Assembly: GCF_015163075.1 (NCBI RefSeq)
Contig: NZ_JADDXU010000006.1
Location: forward strand, 461,499 to 525,498
DNA: 64,000 nucleotides
Reading direction: 5' to 3'
Source: Streptomyces justiciae
GTDB taxonomy: Bacteria; Actinomycetota; Actinomycetes; Streptomycetales; Streptomycetaceae
Below, in pieces: positions 24,649-33,665 of the stretch. A program made the translations under genes and the position numbers. Position 1 is the first letter of the stretch, and each line of letters opens with the position of its first letter. A model generated the notes under the pieces. It saw only the letters and a program-made list of their open reading frames with translations. It was not told the DNA's origin and did no database searches.

Positions 24649-25997
24649 TCACGCCCACCGCGCGGGATCGGCGCCCCAGGGCCCCGGCGGCCGCGCCCAG
24701 TCGACCGGTCCGCCGGCGAACGACACCGGCGACCGGGCGTACCGCAACCGCCCGATGCGGCTGTCGGTCTCGGCAAGCCAGGCGTCCGGACCGTCGTACG
24801 AGGCCTGTGCGGCCTGCCCGGCCGCCCCTTCCTGTCCGGCCGCGCCAAGCCCTCCGAACCGTCCGGCTGACCCGCCCGGCACCTCCTCCATCAGCCACTG
24901 CGCCGTCCGGGCCAGCGCCAGCCGCACGCACCGGCTGCCGCCGTCGTACGACTGCTCGCGCACCGCCCGCAGCACCTCCGCCGCCAGCAGATACCCCGTC
25001 CCGTGGTCCAGCGCCTGCGCAGGAAGCGCGCCGGGTTGCTCCGGCGACCCCTCGACCGCCGCGATCCCGGTCGCACCTGCACCAGGCTGTCGAAGCCCCG
25101 CCGCTCGCTCCAGGGCCCGTACGCGCCCCACGCCGACAACTGCGCCACGACGATCCCCGGCCGCCGCTCGGCCAGCGCCTCCGCCGACAGCCCGAACCGG
25201 TCGAGGGCGCCGGGCCGGTACCCGGTGACGACCACGTCGGCCACCGCCAGCAACTCCTCGAAGGCACCCCGATCGGCCGCCAGGTCCAGCGTCGCGGACC
25301 GCTTCCCGAAGCCGGTGTCGGCATGCTGGTCCGGGAGTTCGGGGAGGTGGGGCGGATCGATCCGCAGTACGTCGGCACCCAGTAGGGCGAGCGTGCGCGT
25401 GGCGACCGGGCCCGCGATGACCCGGGTCAGGTCCAGGACCCGAAGTCCGGCGGCGGGCAGCAGGGGAGTGGCGTCGATCGGCGCGAGCACGCGCGCGGGG
25501 GCGGAGTCGAGCCGCTCGCGCTCCAGGAGCGGGCGCTTGGCCAGCTCCACCGCCTGCTCGTGCGCCGCCCACTCCTCAGGCGTCCGCAACGCGACGGCGA
25601 GACCCCCGGCCCCGTAAACGGCCTCCTCAACCTCTAGAGCGGACCGCTCGGCGAAAGCGGCCTCCAGGGAGTCAGCCGGCCCCATCACCTTGAGCAGCAG
25701 CTCGCGGTGGTGCGGATAGTTGGCGTGCGTGCGCACCCACCCGTCGGCGGTCCGCCAGAACCGGGAAAGGGGCGCGAAGTTGACCGGAGCCCGACCATTG
25801 ATCAACAGATGCCGCTCACTCGTGAACGCGGTGGCGACGGCCCCGTCGTCCACCCACACATCCGGCACGGCATCGAAACCGGCCCGCCGCGCCCCCAGCT
25901 CAGCGGCGGCCCGCGCACACGCGTCGACGCAGGCCCGCGCCAACTCCCGTACGGGAAGCCGCGCCTGAAGAGCACCCTCGCGCACCACGTCAGTCAT
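24649..25997 (-). pseudogene. CaiB/BaiF (family III) CoA transferase, disrupted by a frameshift near 25074
   Basis: Starting at ATG 25997 the frame is clean for about 308 codons and contains LDLTRVIAGPVATRTLALLGADVLRIDPP, the family III CoA-binding block, and the DVVVTGYRPGALDRFGL segment. It then reads GFDSLVQV and breaks down into Arg-rich non-homologous sequence. The expected continuation (ATGIAAVEGSPEQPGALPAQALDHGTGYLLAA...) is present in the +1-shifted frame and runs to a stop at 24649. Comparison suggests one missing base (GTGGCGACC read as GTGCGACC) at about 25074. Either a recent inactivating deletion or a sequencing error; codon pattern on both sides is normal. Confidence 0.8.
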
Positions 25998-26014
25998 GAC
26001 TTCACTATGCAGTA

Positions 26015-26027
26015 TTGATTCAATCAA
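26015..26027. promoter_or_regulatory. Palindrome before the CoA-transferase gene
   Basis: TTGATT-C-AATCAA is a perfect inverted repeat, unusually AT-rich, 18 bases upstream of the CoA-transferase ATG on the minus strand. It may be an operator or part of the promoter. The regulator is not in view. Confidence 0.4.
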
Positions 26028-26055
26028 CCTGAGATCAACCAACCTGAGATCAACT
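26026..26055. repeat. 15-bp tandem duplication
   Basis: AACCTGAGATCAACC is followed directly by AACCTGAGATCAACT. The second copy ends on the first base of the stop codon of the neighbouring minus-strand gene, so the duplication abuts the gene's 3' end. Confidence 0.75.
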
Positions 26056-26573
26056 CATGACGCAGCGGACCACCAGAGCCGCACCTCCTTCCGCACATCG
26101 GTGGGCCGCAGCTCCCACCCCTGAGCGAGGGCGACCTGAGCGACGTACCAGCCGCCGATGCCGCGGTAGTGGCGCATCGGTATCTCGCACTCCATCACCC
26201 GCCGGAACTTCTTGGGGTCGCGCGGAAACTGGGCCTGGGTCGTCCAATTGCGGACCTCCCGCTCGACACGGGCCTTGTAGTACGCGGTGTCGCCCTCGTG
26301 GATCAGCTCGGGCCAGGTCACGCCCCAGGAGGGCAGGCGCATACGAGCGGTGGCACGGTCCAGCAGGTTGAACAGGCCGTTCTCGTACGAGGTGCTGAAC
26401 ACGACGATCACCTCCGTCACCATGCCCACGGCGAAGGTGACCAGAATGACCGCCAGCCAGAACACCCAGAGCACCGGCATGACCAGTACGGTCGCGATGA
26501 AGCGCGCGGTCAACAGCCCTCTGGGGCGCACCGGTTCGGCCGTCCATGTCGCCGGATCTTCGTACACATCCAT
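26055..26573 (-). CDS. Hypothetical membrane protein, 172 aa
   Basis: The protein opens with MDVYEDPATW and a PRGLL segment, then has one or two hydrophobic helices around residues 24-62 (ATVLVMPVLWVFWLAVILVTFAVGMVTEVIVVF). A soluble C-terminal part follows with aromatic residues (LPSWGVTWPELIHEGDTAYYKARVERE, MRHYRGIGGWYVAQVALAQGWEL). I do not recognise a family with a known role. It is a single-gene unit between a terminator and the CoA-transferase gene. Confidence 0.7.
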   Translation of the reverse strand: MDVYEDPATWTAEPVRPRGLLTARFIATVLVMPVLWVFWLAVILVTFAVGMVTEVIVVFSTSYENGLFNLLDRATARMRLPSWGVTWPELIHEGDTAYYKARVEREVRNWTTQAQFPRDPKKFRRVMECEIPMRHYRGIGGWYVAQVALAQGWELRPTDVRKEVRLWWSAAS

Positions 26574-26598
26574 GGCCGTAGATCATCCCCCACGCACA

Positions 26599-26629
26599 AA
26601 GGGGCCGGGGACACGGTCCCCGACCCCTT
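26599..26629. terminator. Hairpin terminator downstream of the first subtilisin gene
   Basis: Arms 26599-26612 and 26616-26629 pair over 14 positions with one non-Watson-Crick pair around a 3-base loop, 16 bases beyond the subtilisin stop (minus strand). Confidence 0.7.
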
Positions 26630-26644
26630 CACGCGCGCGTGCCG

Positions 26645-28156
26645 CTACTTGGTGACCGCGTCCAGTGCGTCAGCCGTACCCCAGCCATAGAAGCCGTTGT
26701 AGTTCTTCGGCCCCTCGCACACCGCGTCGACCTTGCCGTCGCCGTCGATGTCGTACGGGTCGGTGCACGGCGTGGCGTCGGCCTCCGCGTACAGCAGGGC
26801 CTTCACCAGGGCCGGAGAGGCCTTCGGGTGCGTCGACTTGATGAGCGCGGCCACGCCCGCGACATGCGGCGAGGCCATCGACGTACCGGCCATGTAGCCC
26901 CAGCCGCCGCCCGGCAGCGTGCCCAGGATCAGGCCGCTGGTGGCCGGCGGGGCCGGGGTCTGGAAGCGGGTCGAGTCGCCGCCGGGAGCGGCGATGTCGA
27001 TGACGCCCAGACCGTGGTTGGAGAAGGACGACTTGATGCCCTTCGCGCCGGTCGCCGCGACCGTCACGACACCCGGCAGCTGGGTCGGGATGTCGTAGCA
27101 CTCGGAGGGGTCGATCACCCGGTCCGAGGGCGTGGCGTCGTTGGGGGAGACCGGGTCGGTGATCTCGTCGGCCGCGAGGTCGTAGTTCTCGTTGCCGGCC
27201 GCCGCGACGTTGACCGCGCCCTTCTTCTCCGCGTAGCGCGAGGCCCGGGAGACGGCGTCGACGAGCGCCTTCTGGTCCGGGTCGTTCTTGCAGTTGAAGT
27301 ACCACGGGTCGGTGTAATAGCTGTTGTTCGTGACGTCGACGCCGTGCTCGGCCGCCCACACGAAGCCGCAGACCACGGCCTCCGTGTAGAAGTAGCCGGC
27401 CGTCGTGGACACCTTGATGCCGGACACCTTCACGCCCGGCGCGACACCCGTCATGCCCACGCCGTTCTTGGCGGCCGCTATCTCACCGGCGACGTGCGTG
27501 CCGTGCGGGCTCTCGCCCGTGGTCGGCCGCCATGCCCCGTCGGTCGTGTCGGGCTTGCCCGTCACGCAGTTGACCGACGCGGCCCGGTCGAAGTTCGGCG
27601 CTATGTCCGGGTGGGTGTCGTCGACGCCGGTGTCGATCACGGCGACGGTCACCTTGCTGCTGCCGAGCGACTTCTCGTGCGCCTTGTCCGCCTTGATGGC
27701 GGGCAGGTCCCACTGCAACGGCTCCAGCGGGTCCTGCGCCTCGGCGGCCTGGACGTCCGCGAGGTCCTCGGCGTCGAGCACCTTCGGGGTGCCCACGTCG
27801 GTCGTCGACTGGGCGGGCAGCGGCGCGTTGCGCGTGTTGCCGGCCGACTCCACCCCGCGCACGGTGCGCAGGATCTTCGCGAAGTCGGGGTTCGCCGAGT
27901 GGACGACGATGACGCCTATCTGGTCGTACGACGTCACGATGGTGCCGCCGGCGTCGGCTATGGCCTTCTTCACGTGCTTCGAAGGCCCGTGCCCGGGGCT
28001 GACGTTGACGACATAGCTGAGCGCGGTCGCCTCGGCGGCCGGGTACTCCTCCGCCGCCGACGCCGAGACGTTCGGCAGGAACGCGAGGGCCGTCGCCATG
28101 GCCATCCCGACCGGGACGGCCATCGCACGGCGGAAGCGCGGGTGAGGCGCTGTCAT
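26645..28156 (-). CDS. Secreted S8 subtilisin-type serine protease, copy A
   Basis: A 503-residue pre-pro-protease. The signal peptide is at about residues 1-35 (ASA-A near 32-35). The propeptide at about 47-110 is I9-like (VVNVSPGHG...GVIVVHSANPDFAKILRTVRGV). The catalytic triad is visible: Asp175 in VAVIDTGVDDTHPD, His218 in SPHGTHVAGE, and Ser426 in AGTSMASPHVAG. Near the C-terminus, two Cys (464 and 480) enclose DPYDIDGDGKVDAVC, a DxDxDGxxxD calcium-type loop. Copy B lies directly upstream with the same order and a gap of 79 bases, so they arose by tandem duplication. Confidence 0.95.
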   Translation of the reverse strand: MTAPHPRFRRAMAVPVGMAMATALAFLPNVSASAAEEYPAAEATALSYVVNVSPGHGPSKHVKKAIADAGGTIVTSYDQIGVIVVHSANPDFAKILRTVRGVESAGNTRNAPLPAQSTTDVGTPKVLDAEDLADVQAAEAQDPLEPLQWDLPAIKADKAHEKSLGSSKVTVAVIDTGVDDTHPDIAPNFDRAASVNCVTGKPDTTDGAWRPTTGESPHGTHVAGEIAAAKNGVGMTGVAPGVKVSGIKVSTTAGYFYTEAVVCGFVWAAEHGVDVTNNSYYTDPWYFNCKNDPDQKALVDAVSRASRYAEKKGAVNVAAAGNENYDLAADEITDPVSPNDATPSDRVIDPSECYDIPTQLPGVVTVAATGAKGIKSSFSNHGLGVIDIAAPGGDSTRFQTPAPPATSGLILGTLPGGGWGYMAGTSMASPHVAGVAALIKSTHPKASPALVKALLYAEADATPCTDPYDIDGDGKVDAVCEGPKNYNGFYGWGTADALDAVTK

Positions 28157-28235
28157 TCTGGATCTCCAGTTCGTTCGCGGTACCAGCGGTACGAGCGGAC
28201 CGTGCGGGTGCTGTACGGGGGCTGCCTGACCGCGG

Positions 28236-29765
28236 TTACTTGACCGCGCGCAGCGCGTTCACGATGCCGAAGCCGTAGAACCCGTTGACCCGCTTGCCGC
28301 CCACGCAGGTCGCGTCCTGCGTGCCGTCGCCGTCCTGGTCGTAGGAGGCGGGGCAGCCCGGGTTGTCGGCCTGCGCCTTCATCAGCGCCTGGAGCTGCGC
28401 CGGAGTCGCCCACGGATGCGTCGACTTCAGCAGCGCGGCGACACCCGCGGCGTGCGGGGACGCCATCGAGGTGCCCTGGAGGAAGCCGTACGAGTTGTTC
28501 GGCATCGTCGACAGGATGCGGCCGTTCTTCGACGGGGTGTCCGGGATCTGGTAGAGCCGGTCGCCGCCCGGCGCCGCGATGTCGACGACGCCGTAACCGT
28601 ACGACGAGTAGTACGACTTGAGGTTGTTGACGCCGGTCGCGCTGACCGTGACGACACCCGGCAGCATGGTCGGCACGTCGAAGCACTCGTGCGGGTCGAC
28701 GGTGCGGGTGACCGGCGTGGAGTCGTCGGGGCTGGAGTCGTCGACGAGGGCGTCCGAGTCGAGGTCGTCGTTGGAGTTGCCCGCCGACGCCAGGTTGAGC
28801 GTGCCCTTGTGTTGAGCGTAGAGAGACGCCCTGTTGACCGAATCAACAATGGCCCGCTGGTCGGGGTCGTCCAGGCAGTTGTACAGCCATGGATCAACGT
28901 AGTAGCTGTTGTTCGTGATCTCCACGCCGTGGTCGGCGGCGAACACGAACGCGCAGACGACGCTCTCCGGGTAGAAGAGGCCGTTGCTCGGGTCGGTCAC
29001 GTTGATGGCCGCGACCTTCACACCGGGCGCGACACCGGCGACACCGATGCCGTTGCGGGCGGCGGCGATCTCACCGGCCACGTGGGTGCCGTGGTAGTCC
29101 TCCGCGGTGTACGGCCGCCAGGCGCCCTCGGTGGTGTCGGGGACACCGCCGTCGCAGTTGGCGGACTGGGACGCGGAGAAGTTCGGGGCGATGTCCGGGT
29201 GGGTGTCGTCGACGCCGGTGTCGATCACGGCGACGGTGACCTTCTTGCTGCCCGGGTTGATCTGCGCGGCCTTGTCGGCGCCGATCGCCCGCAGGTCCCA
29301 CTGGTCGGCCTCGAGGGGCTCGCTCGCCGCGTCGGCGGCCGACGCCTTCTCGACCTTCTCGGCCTGCTCCTTCGTCAGCAGCTGCGCCGCGCCCTCGTCC
29401 GTGGTGCCGGCCGGGGTCAGCGCCGAGGTACGGGTCGCGCCCGCCGACTGCACGCCGCGGACCTTCCGTATCTGGGAGCCGAAGTCGGGGTTGGCCGAGT
29501 GGACGACGATCACGCCGATCTTGTCGTACGTGATGACGACCGTGCCGCCGGCCGCCGCGATCGCCTTCTTGACCGACGCGATCGTGTAACGGTCCACCTT
29601 GGTGTTGACGACGTACGACAGGTTCGGTGCGTCCGCTGTCTGCGCGGTGGACTCCGCGTAGGGGGCGGCCGACGCGGCCGCCGGCAGGAAGCCGAGCGAG
29701 GCGGTCAGCGAGAGCACGACGGGTACGGCGAGGGCGAGCCGACGTCTGGAACGCAGACGGGACAT
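28236..29765 (-). CDS. Secreted S8 subtilisin-type serine protease, copy B
   Basis: A 509-residue paralogue of copy A. The signal peptide covers about residues 1-34, and the propeptide (LSYVVNTKVDRYTIASVKKAI...GVIVVHSANPDF) is followed by an Ala/Glu-rich linker. Asp182, His225 and Ser433 stand in VAVIDTGVDDTHPD, DYHGTHVAGE and QGTSMASPHAAG. The C-terminus again has a Cys-bracketed calcium-type loop, CPASYDQDGDGTQDATC. The two copies share most internal motifs but differ throughout, so they probably have different substrates. Start ATG 29765. Confidence 0.95.
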   Translation of the reverse strand: MSRLRSRRRLALAVPVVLSLTASLGFLPAAASAAPYAESTAQTADAPNLSYVVNTKVDRYTIASVKKAIAAAGGTVVITYDKIGVIVVHSANPDFGSQIRKVRGVQSAGATRTSALTPAGTTDEGAAQLLTKEQAEKVEKASAADAASEPLEADQWDLRAIGADKAAQINPGSKKVTVAVIDTGVDDTHPDIAPNFSASQSANCDGGVPDTTEGAWRPYTAEDYHGTHVAGEIAAARNGIGVAGVAPGVKVAAINVTDPSNGLFYPESVVCAFVFAADHGVEITNNSYYVDPWLYNCLDDPDQRAIVDSVNRASLYAQHKGTLNLASAGNSNDDLDSDALVDDSSPDDSTPVTRTVDPHECFDVPTMLPGVVTVSATGVNNLKSYYSSYGYGVVDIAAPGGDRLYQIPDTPSKNGRILSTMPNNSYGFLQGTSMASPHAAGVAALLKSTHPWATPAQLQALMKAQADNPGCPASYDQDGDGTQDATCVGGKRVNGFYGFGIVNALRAVK

Positions 29766-29864
29766 GGGGTCTCCACATCATCCGGAAACGAAACCGCCCG
29801 AGACACAGGTGGTGCTCGGGCAGGTACATGACGGGGTGGTGCAGGCCCGAAGTTATCTCTCACA

Positions 29865-29883
29865 GTCATTGGCCAGCAATGAC
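29865..29883. promoter_or_regulatory. 19-bp palindrome between the protease and acetate-transport genes
   Basis: GTCATTG-GCCAG-CAATGAC is a perfect inverted repeat with 7-bp arms in the 244-base gap between divergent genes. It is 100 bases from the protease start and 127 from the DUF485 start, a good place for a shared operator. No regulator gene lies next to it. Confidence 0.45.
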
Positions 29884-30009
29884 CTTCCCGGGATGACTTC
29901 AAGAAGAAGCAAACCCAGTTGAACCGGTCCTCGCGTGCCGCCGTGACCTTGGGCAGGGAGCACGAGCACGATCGAGCCCCCTGACGAACCACGAGGAACA
30001 GAGCCGTCC

Positions 30010-30450
30010 ATGTCCGTCGTACCGAACCCGTCCCCCACCCCCGAACAGCCCCCGTCCGCCGTGGCAACAGCGCCCGCAACGCGAGGAGACTCCGTGGCTA
30101 CCGACGCACCGCCCCCCTCGAAAGAGCAACACAAACTCCCCAGCACCGAGGAGTTCACCGCGGTGCAGGAGAGCGCGGAGTTCGGTGAACTGCGCCGCTC
30201 CTACCGCAACTTCGCCTTCCCCCTGACCATCGCCTTCATCGCCTGGTACCTGCTGTACGTCCTGCTGTCGAACTTCGCGGGCGACTTCATGGGCACCAAG
30301 CTGTTCGGCAACATCAACGTCGCCTTCGTGTTCGGCATCGCCCAGTTCGTCACCACGTTCCTCATCGCCTGGTGGTACTCGCGGCACGCCGCCGCGAAGC
30401 TCGACCCCAAGGCCGAGGCGATCAAGTCCCGGATGGAGGGCGGCGCATGA
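30010..30450 (+). CDS. DUF485 domain membrane protein, partner of the acetate symporter
   Basis: A 146-residue protein with a Pro-rich disordered N-terminus, then LRRSYRNFAFPLTIAFIAWYLLYVLLSNFAGDFM and INVAFVFGIAQFVTTFLIAWWYSRHAAAKLDP, the two helices of DUF485. DUF485 proteins are almost always encoded just upstream of SSS-type acetate/monocarboxylate carriers and are thought to assist them. ATG 30010 is weakly supported; GTG 30094 with GAGGAG upstream is a credible start that would remove 28 disordered residues. It overlaps the next gene in ATGA. Confidence 0.85.
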   Translation: MSVVPNPSPTPEQPPSAVATAPATRGDSVATDAPPPSKEQHKLPSTEEFTAVQESAEFGELRRSYRNFAFPLTIAFIAWYLLYVLLSNFAGDFMGTKLFGNINVAFVFGIAQFVTTFLIAWWYSRHAAAKLDPKAEAIKSRMEGGA

Positions 30451-32066
30451 GCCCCGCGATCACCCTGGCCGCAGGCGAGGCCAGCGAGCACCGGCCGCTG
30501 ATCATCAGCCTGTTCGCCGTGTTCGTCCTCGCGACCCTCGTCATCACCGTCTGGGCGGGCCGCCAGACCAAGGACGCCGCCGACTTCTACGCCGGCGGCC
30601 GCCAGTTCAGCGCCTTCCAGAACGGCCTCGCGGTCTCCGGCGACTACATGTCGGCCGCGTCCTTCCTCGGCATCGCCGGCGCCATCGCCCTGTTCGGCTA
30701 CGACGGCTTCCTGTACTCCATCGGCTTCCTGGTCGCCTGGCTCGTCGCCCTGCTCCTGGTCGCCGAACCGCTCCGGAACTCCGGCCGCTACACCATGGGC
30801 GACGTCCTGGCGTACCGCATGCGCCAGCGCCCGGTCCGCACCGCGGCCGGCACCTCCACGATCGTCGTCTCGATCTTCTACCTGCTCGCACAGATGGCCG
30901 GCGCCGGCGTCCTCGTCTCGCTGCTGCTCGGCATCACCTCCGACGCGGGCAAGATCGGCATCGTCGCCCTCGTCGGCGTCCTGATGATCGTGTACGTCTC
31001 CATCGGCGGCATGAAGGGCACCACCTGGGTCCAGATGGTCAAGGCGGTGCTGCTGATCACCGGCACCATCCTGATCACGTTCCTGGTGCTGCTGAAGTTC
31101 GACTTCAACATCTCCGACCTGCTCGGCAAGGCCGCCGAGAACAGCGGGAAGGGCACCGCGTTCCTGGAGCCCGGCCTCCAGTACGGCGCGACCGGCACCT
31201 CCAAGCTGGACTTCATCTCGCTCGGCATCGCCCTGGTCCTCGGCACCGCCGGCCTGCCGCACATCCTGATCCGCTTCTACACGGTGCCCAACGCCAAGGC
31301 CGCGCGTAAGTCCGTGAACTGGGCCATCGGCATCATCGGCGGCTTCTACCTGATGACCATCGCCCTCGGCTTCGGCGCGGCGGCCCTGATCTCGCAGGAC
31401 GAGATCATCGAGTCCAACCCGTCCGGCAACACGGCGGCGCCACTCCTCGCGCTCCATCTCGGCGGCGTCGACTCGGCGTGGGGCGCGATCCTGCTGGCCA
31501 CGATCTCCGCAGTGGCCTTCGCGACGATCCTCGCGGTGGTGGCGGGTCTGACCCTCGCCTCCTCGTCCTCCTTCGCGCACGACATCTACGCCAACGTCAT
31601 CCGCAAGGGCAAGGCGTCCGGCAAGGAGGAGGTCCGCGCGGCCCGCTGGGCGACCGTCTTCATCGGCATCGTCTCCATCGGCCTGGGCGCCCTCGCCCGC
31701 GACCTCAACGTGGCCGGCCTGGTCGCGCTGGCGTTCGCGGTCGCCGCGTCCGCCAACCTGCCGACGATCCTCTACAGCCTGTTCTGGAAGCGGTTCACCA
31801 CCCAGGGCGCCCTGTGGTCGATCTACGGCGGTCTGATCGTCGCCACCGGCCTGGTGCTGTTCTCCCCGGTGGTCTCCGGCGACCCGAAGGCGATGTTCCC
31901 CGACGTCGACTTCGCCTACTTCCCGCTGAAGAACCCGGGCATCATCTCCATCCCGTTCGGCTTCCTCATGGGCTTCCTCGGCACCGTCCTGTCCAAGGAG
32001 GAGCCCGACGCCGGCAAGTACGCGGAGCTGGAGGTCCGGTCCCTGACCGGCACCGGCGCGCACTGA
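30447..32066 (+). CDS. Cation/acetate symporter, sodium:solute symporter family
   Basis: A 539-residue membrane protein with about 13 hydrophobic segments. DFYAGGRQFSAFQNGLAVSGDYMSAASFLGIAGAIALFGYDGFLYSIGFLVAW is typical of ActP/MctC, including the SGDYMSAASFLG motif near the first helices. LLAEPLRNSGRYTMGDVLAYR follows in variant form. These carriers import acetate, propionate or pyruvate with H+ or Na+. The start overlaps the DUF485 stop, and a perfect 15-bp hairpin follows. Confidence 0.9.
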   Translation: MSPAITLAAGEASEHRPLIISLFAVFVLATLVITVWAGRQTKDAADFYAGGRQFSAFQNGLAVSGDYMSAASFLGIAGAIALFGYDGFLYSIGFLVAWLVALLLVAEPLRNSGRYTMGDVLAYRMRQRPVRTAAGTSTIVVSIFYLLAQMAGAGVLVSLLLGITSDAGKIGIVALVGVLMIVYVSIGGMKGTTWVQMVKAVLLITGTILITFLVLLKFDFNISDLLGKAAENSGKGTAFLEPGLQYGATGTSKLDFISLGIALVLGTAGLPHILIRFYTVPNAKAARKSVNWAIGIIGGFYLMTIALGFGAAALISQDEIIESNPSGNTAAPLLALHLGGVDSAWGAILLATISAVAFATILAVVAGLTLASSSSFAHDIYANVIRKGKASGKEEVRAARWATVFIGIVSIGLGALARDLNVAGLVALAFAVAASANLPTILYSLFWKRFTTQGALWSIYGGLIVATGLVLFSPVVSGDPKAMFPDVDFAYFPLKNPGIISIPFGFLMGFLGTVLSKEEPDAGKYAELEVRSLTGTGAH

Positions 32067-32089
32067 GCCCCCTCCCGGGCGATCTCTGA

Positions 32090-32123
32090 GCGGCCGCGTC
32101 GTAGGGAACTACGACGCGGCCGC
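32090..32123 (+). terminator. Hairpin terminator after the acetate symporter gene
   Basis: A perfect 15-bp stem (32090-32104 with 32109-32123) with a GGAA loop, 24 bases beyond the stop codon. Confidence 0.8.
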
Positions 32124-32242
32124 GTCATACCTCGTGGGATCGGGCACTGTCGATGTCAGTGCGGTCACGTAGGCTCGCAAGTGACGGAAAATGAATGATC
32201 CGCGATGATCCGCAGTGTTCCGCGACGAGGGAGGGGGCCCAC

Positions 32243-33232
32243 GTGCTCATCGACACCTACGGCCGGCAGGCCACCGACCTGCGCGTGTCGCTGACCGACC
32301 GGTGCAATCTGCGCTGTACGTACTGCATGCCGGAAGAGGGCCTGCAGTGGCTGGCCAAGCCCGACCTCCTCACGGACGACGAGATCGTCCGCCTGATCGA
32401 CATCGCGGTCACCTCCCTGGGCATCGAAGAGGTCCGCTTCACCGGCGGCGAGCCGCTGCTGCGCCCCGGCCTGGTCGGCATCGTGGAGCGCGTCGCGGCC
32501 CTCGAACCCCGCCCCCAGATGTCGCTGACGACCAACGGCATCGGCCTCAAGCGCACCGCGACGGCCCTGAAGGCCGCGGGCCTGGACCGGGTCAACGTCT
32601 CCCTCGACACCCTGCGCCCGGACGTCTTCAAGACCCTGACCCGCCGGGACCGCCACAAGGACGTCATCGAGGGCCTGTACGCCGCGCGCGAGGCGGGCCT
32701 GACCCCGGTCAAGGTCAACTCGGTCCTCATGCCCGGGCTCAACGAGGACGAGGCCCCCGACCTCCTCGCCTGGGCCGTCGAGCACGACTACGAACTGCGC
32801 TTCATCGAGCAGATGCCCCTCGACGCCCAGCACGGCTGGAAGCGCGACGGCATGATCACGGCAGGGGACATCCTCACCTCCCTGCGCACCCGCTTCGAGC
32901 TCACCGAGGAAGGCTCCGAGAAGCGCGGCTCGGCCCCGGCGGAGCGCTGGATCGTCGACGGCGGCCCGCACGTGGTGGGTGTCATCGCCTCGGTCACCCG
33001 CCCGTTCTGCGCGGCCTGCGACCGCACCCGCCTGACGGCCGACGGCCAGGTTCGCACCTGCCTGTTCGCCCGGGAGGAGACCGACCTCCGCGCGGCCCTG
33101 CGCTCGGGCGCCCCGGACGAGGAGATAGCGAGCATCTGGCGGACGGCGATGTGGGGCAAGAAGGCGGGCGCGGGCCTGGACGACCCGACGTTCGTACAGC
33201 CGGACCGGCCGATGTCGGCTATCGGCGGCTAG
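32243..33232 (+). CDS. moaA: GTP 3',8-cyclase MoaA
   Basis: A 329-residue radical SAM enzyme of molybdenum cofactor synthesis. DRCNLRCTYCMPEEG holds the CxxxCxxC cluster ligands. FTGGEPLLRPGL and MSLTTNGIGLK are SAM-binding blocks. FCAACDRTRLTADGQVRTCLF supplies the second Fe-S cluster, and the protein ends in the required Gly-Gly (SAIGG). It converts GTP to 3',8-cyclo-7,8-dihydro-GTP. GTG 32243 has GGAGGGG just upstream. Its TAG overlaps the stop of the convergent small gene within CTAG. Confidence 0.95.
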   Translation: MLIDTYGRQATDLRVSLTDRCNLRCTYCMPEEGLQWLAKPDLLTDDEIVRLIDIAVTSLGIEEVRFTGGEPLLRPGLVGIVERVAALEPRPQMSLTTNGIGLKRTATALKAAGLDRVNVSLDTLRPDVFKTLTRRDRHKDVIEGLYAAREAGLTPVKVNSVLMPGLNEDEAPDLLAWAVEHDYELRFIEQMPLDAQHGWKRDGMITAGDILTSLRTRFELTEEGSEKRGSAPAERWIVDGGPHVVGVIASVTRPFCAACDRTRLTADGQVRTCLFAREETDLRAALRSGAPDEEIASIWRTAMWGKKAGAGLDDPTFVQPDRPMSAIGG

Positions 33233-33450
33233 GCGCCCTCGGGGGCTTCCCACTCCTTGAGAAGGACCACGTCCTTGAGGAACCCCCGCACCCCGAGGAA
33301 CTGAGACAGATGCTCGCGGTGCTCGTCGCACGCGAGCCATGTCTTGCGCCGCTCCGGCGTGTGGATCTTCGGGTTGTTCCACGCGAGCACCCACACCGCG
33401 TCGGCCCGGCACCCCTTCGCCGAACAGATCGGCGCGGTCTCTTCACTCAC
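33229..33450 (-). CDS. Small Cys-containing protein convergent with moaA, 73 aa
   Basis: The protein has CSAKGC near the start (residues about 9-14) and ACDEHREHL in the middle, so Cys-Cys...Cys-x2-His could bind one zinc. The rest is short, with a Trp-rich start (VWVLAWNN) and a C-terminal acidic end. No known enzymatic motif is visible. It is conserved near moaA in streptomycetes from memory. Tail-to-tail overlap with moaA at 33229-33232. Confidence 0.7.
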   Translation of the reverse strand: MSEETAPICSAKGCRADAVWVLAWNNPKIHTPERRKTWLACDEHREHLSQFLGVRGFLKDVVLLKEWEAPEGA

Positions 33451-33665
33451 TGGTCCGTCTCACAAACTGCGCTGAACAAGGCGACGCCGAGCAGCCACGG
33501 GGGGAGCTGCCCGGCGTCGGTCTGTCGCTCCGACGGGGGATGCGGAGCGCGTAGGAAGTATGTCACGGGTAACCCGTCGCCCGGCACTGGAACAACATGA
33601 TTGATCTGAGCTTTTCTTGAGCTTGGTCCGGAGGTGACGTCCGGTTGCGAGCCCTCCGCCGAGCG

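Noticed and set aside
24649..25997. Programmed frameshift in the CoA-transferase gene
   Set aside because: There is no slippery heptamer or downstream pseudoknot-like hairpin at the break; a plain one-base loss is simpler.
26639..28243. Plus-strand open frame opposite the first subtilisin gene
   Set aside because: It is rich in Arg/Gly/Val with no domain and fully overlaps a gene with a complete catalytic triad on the other strand.
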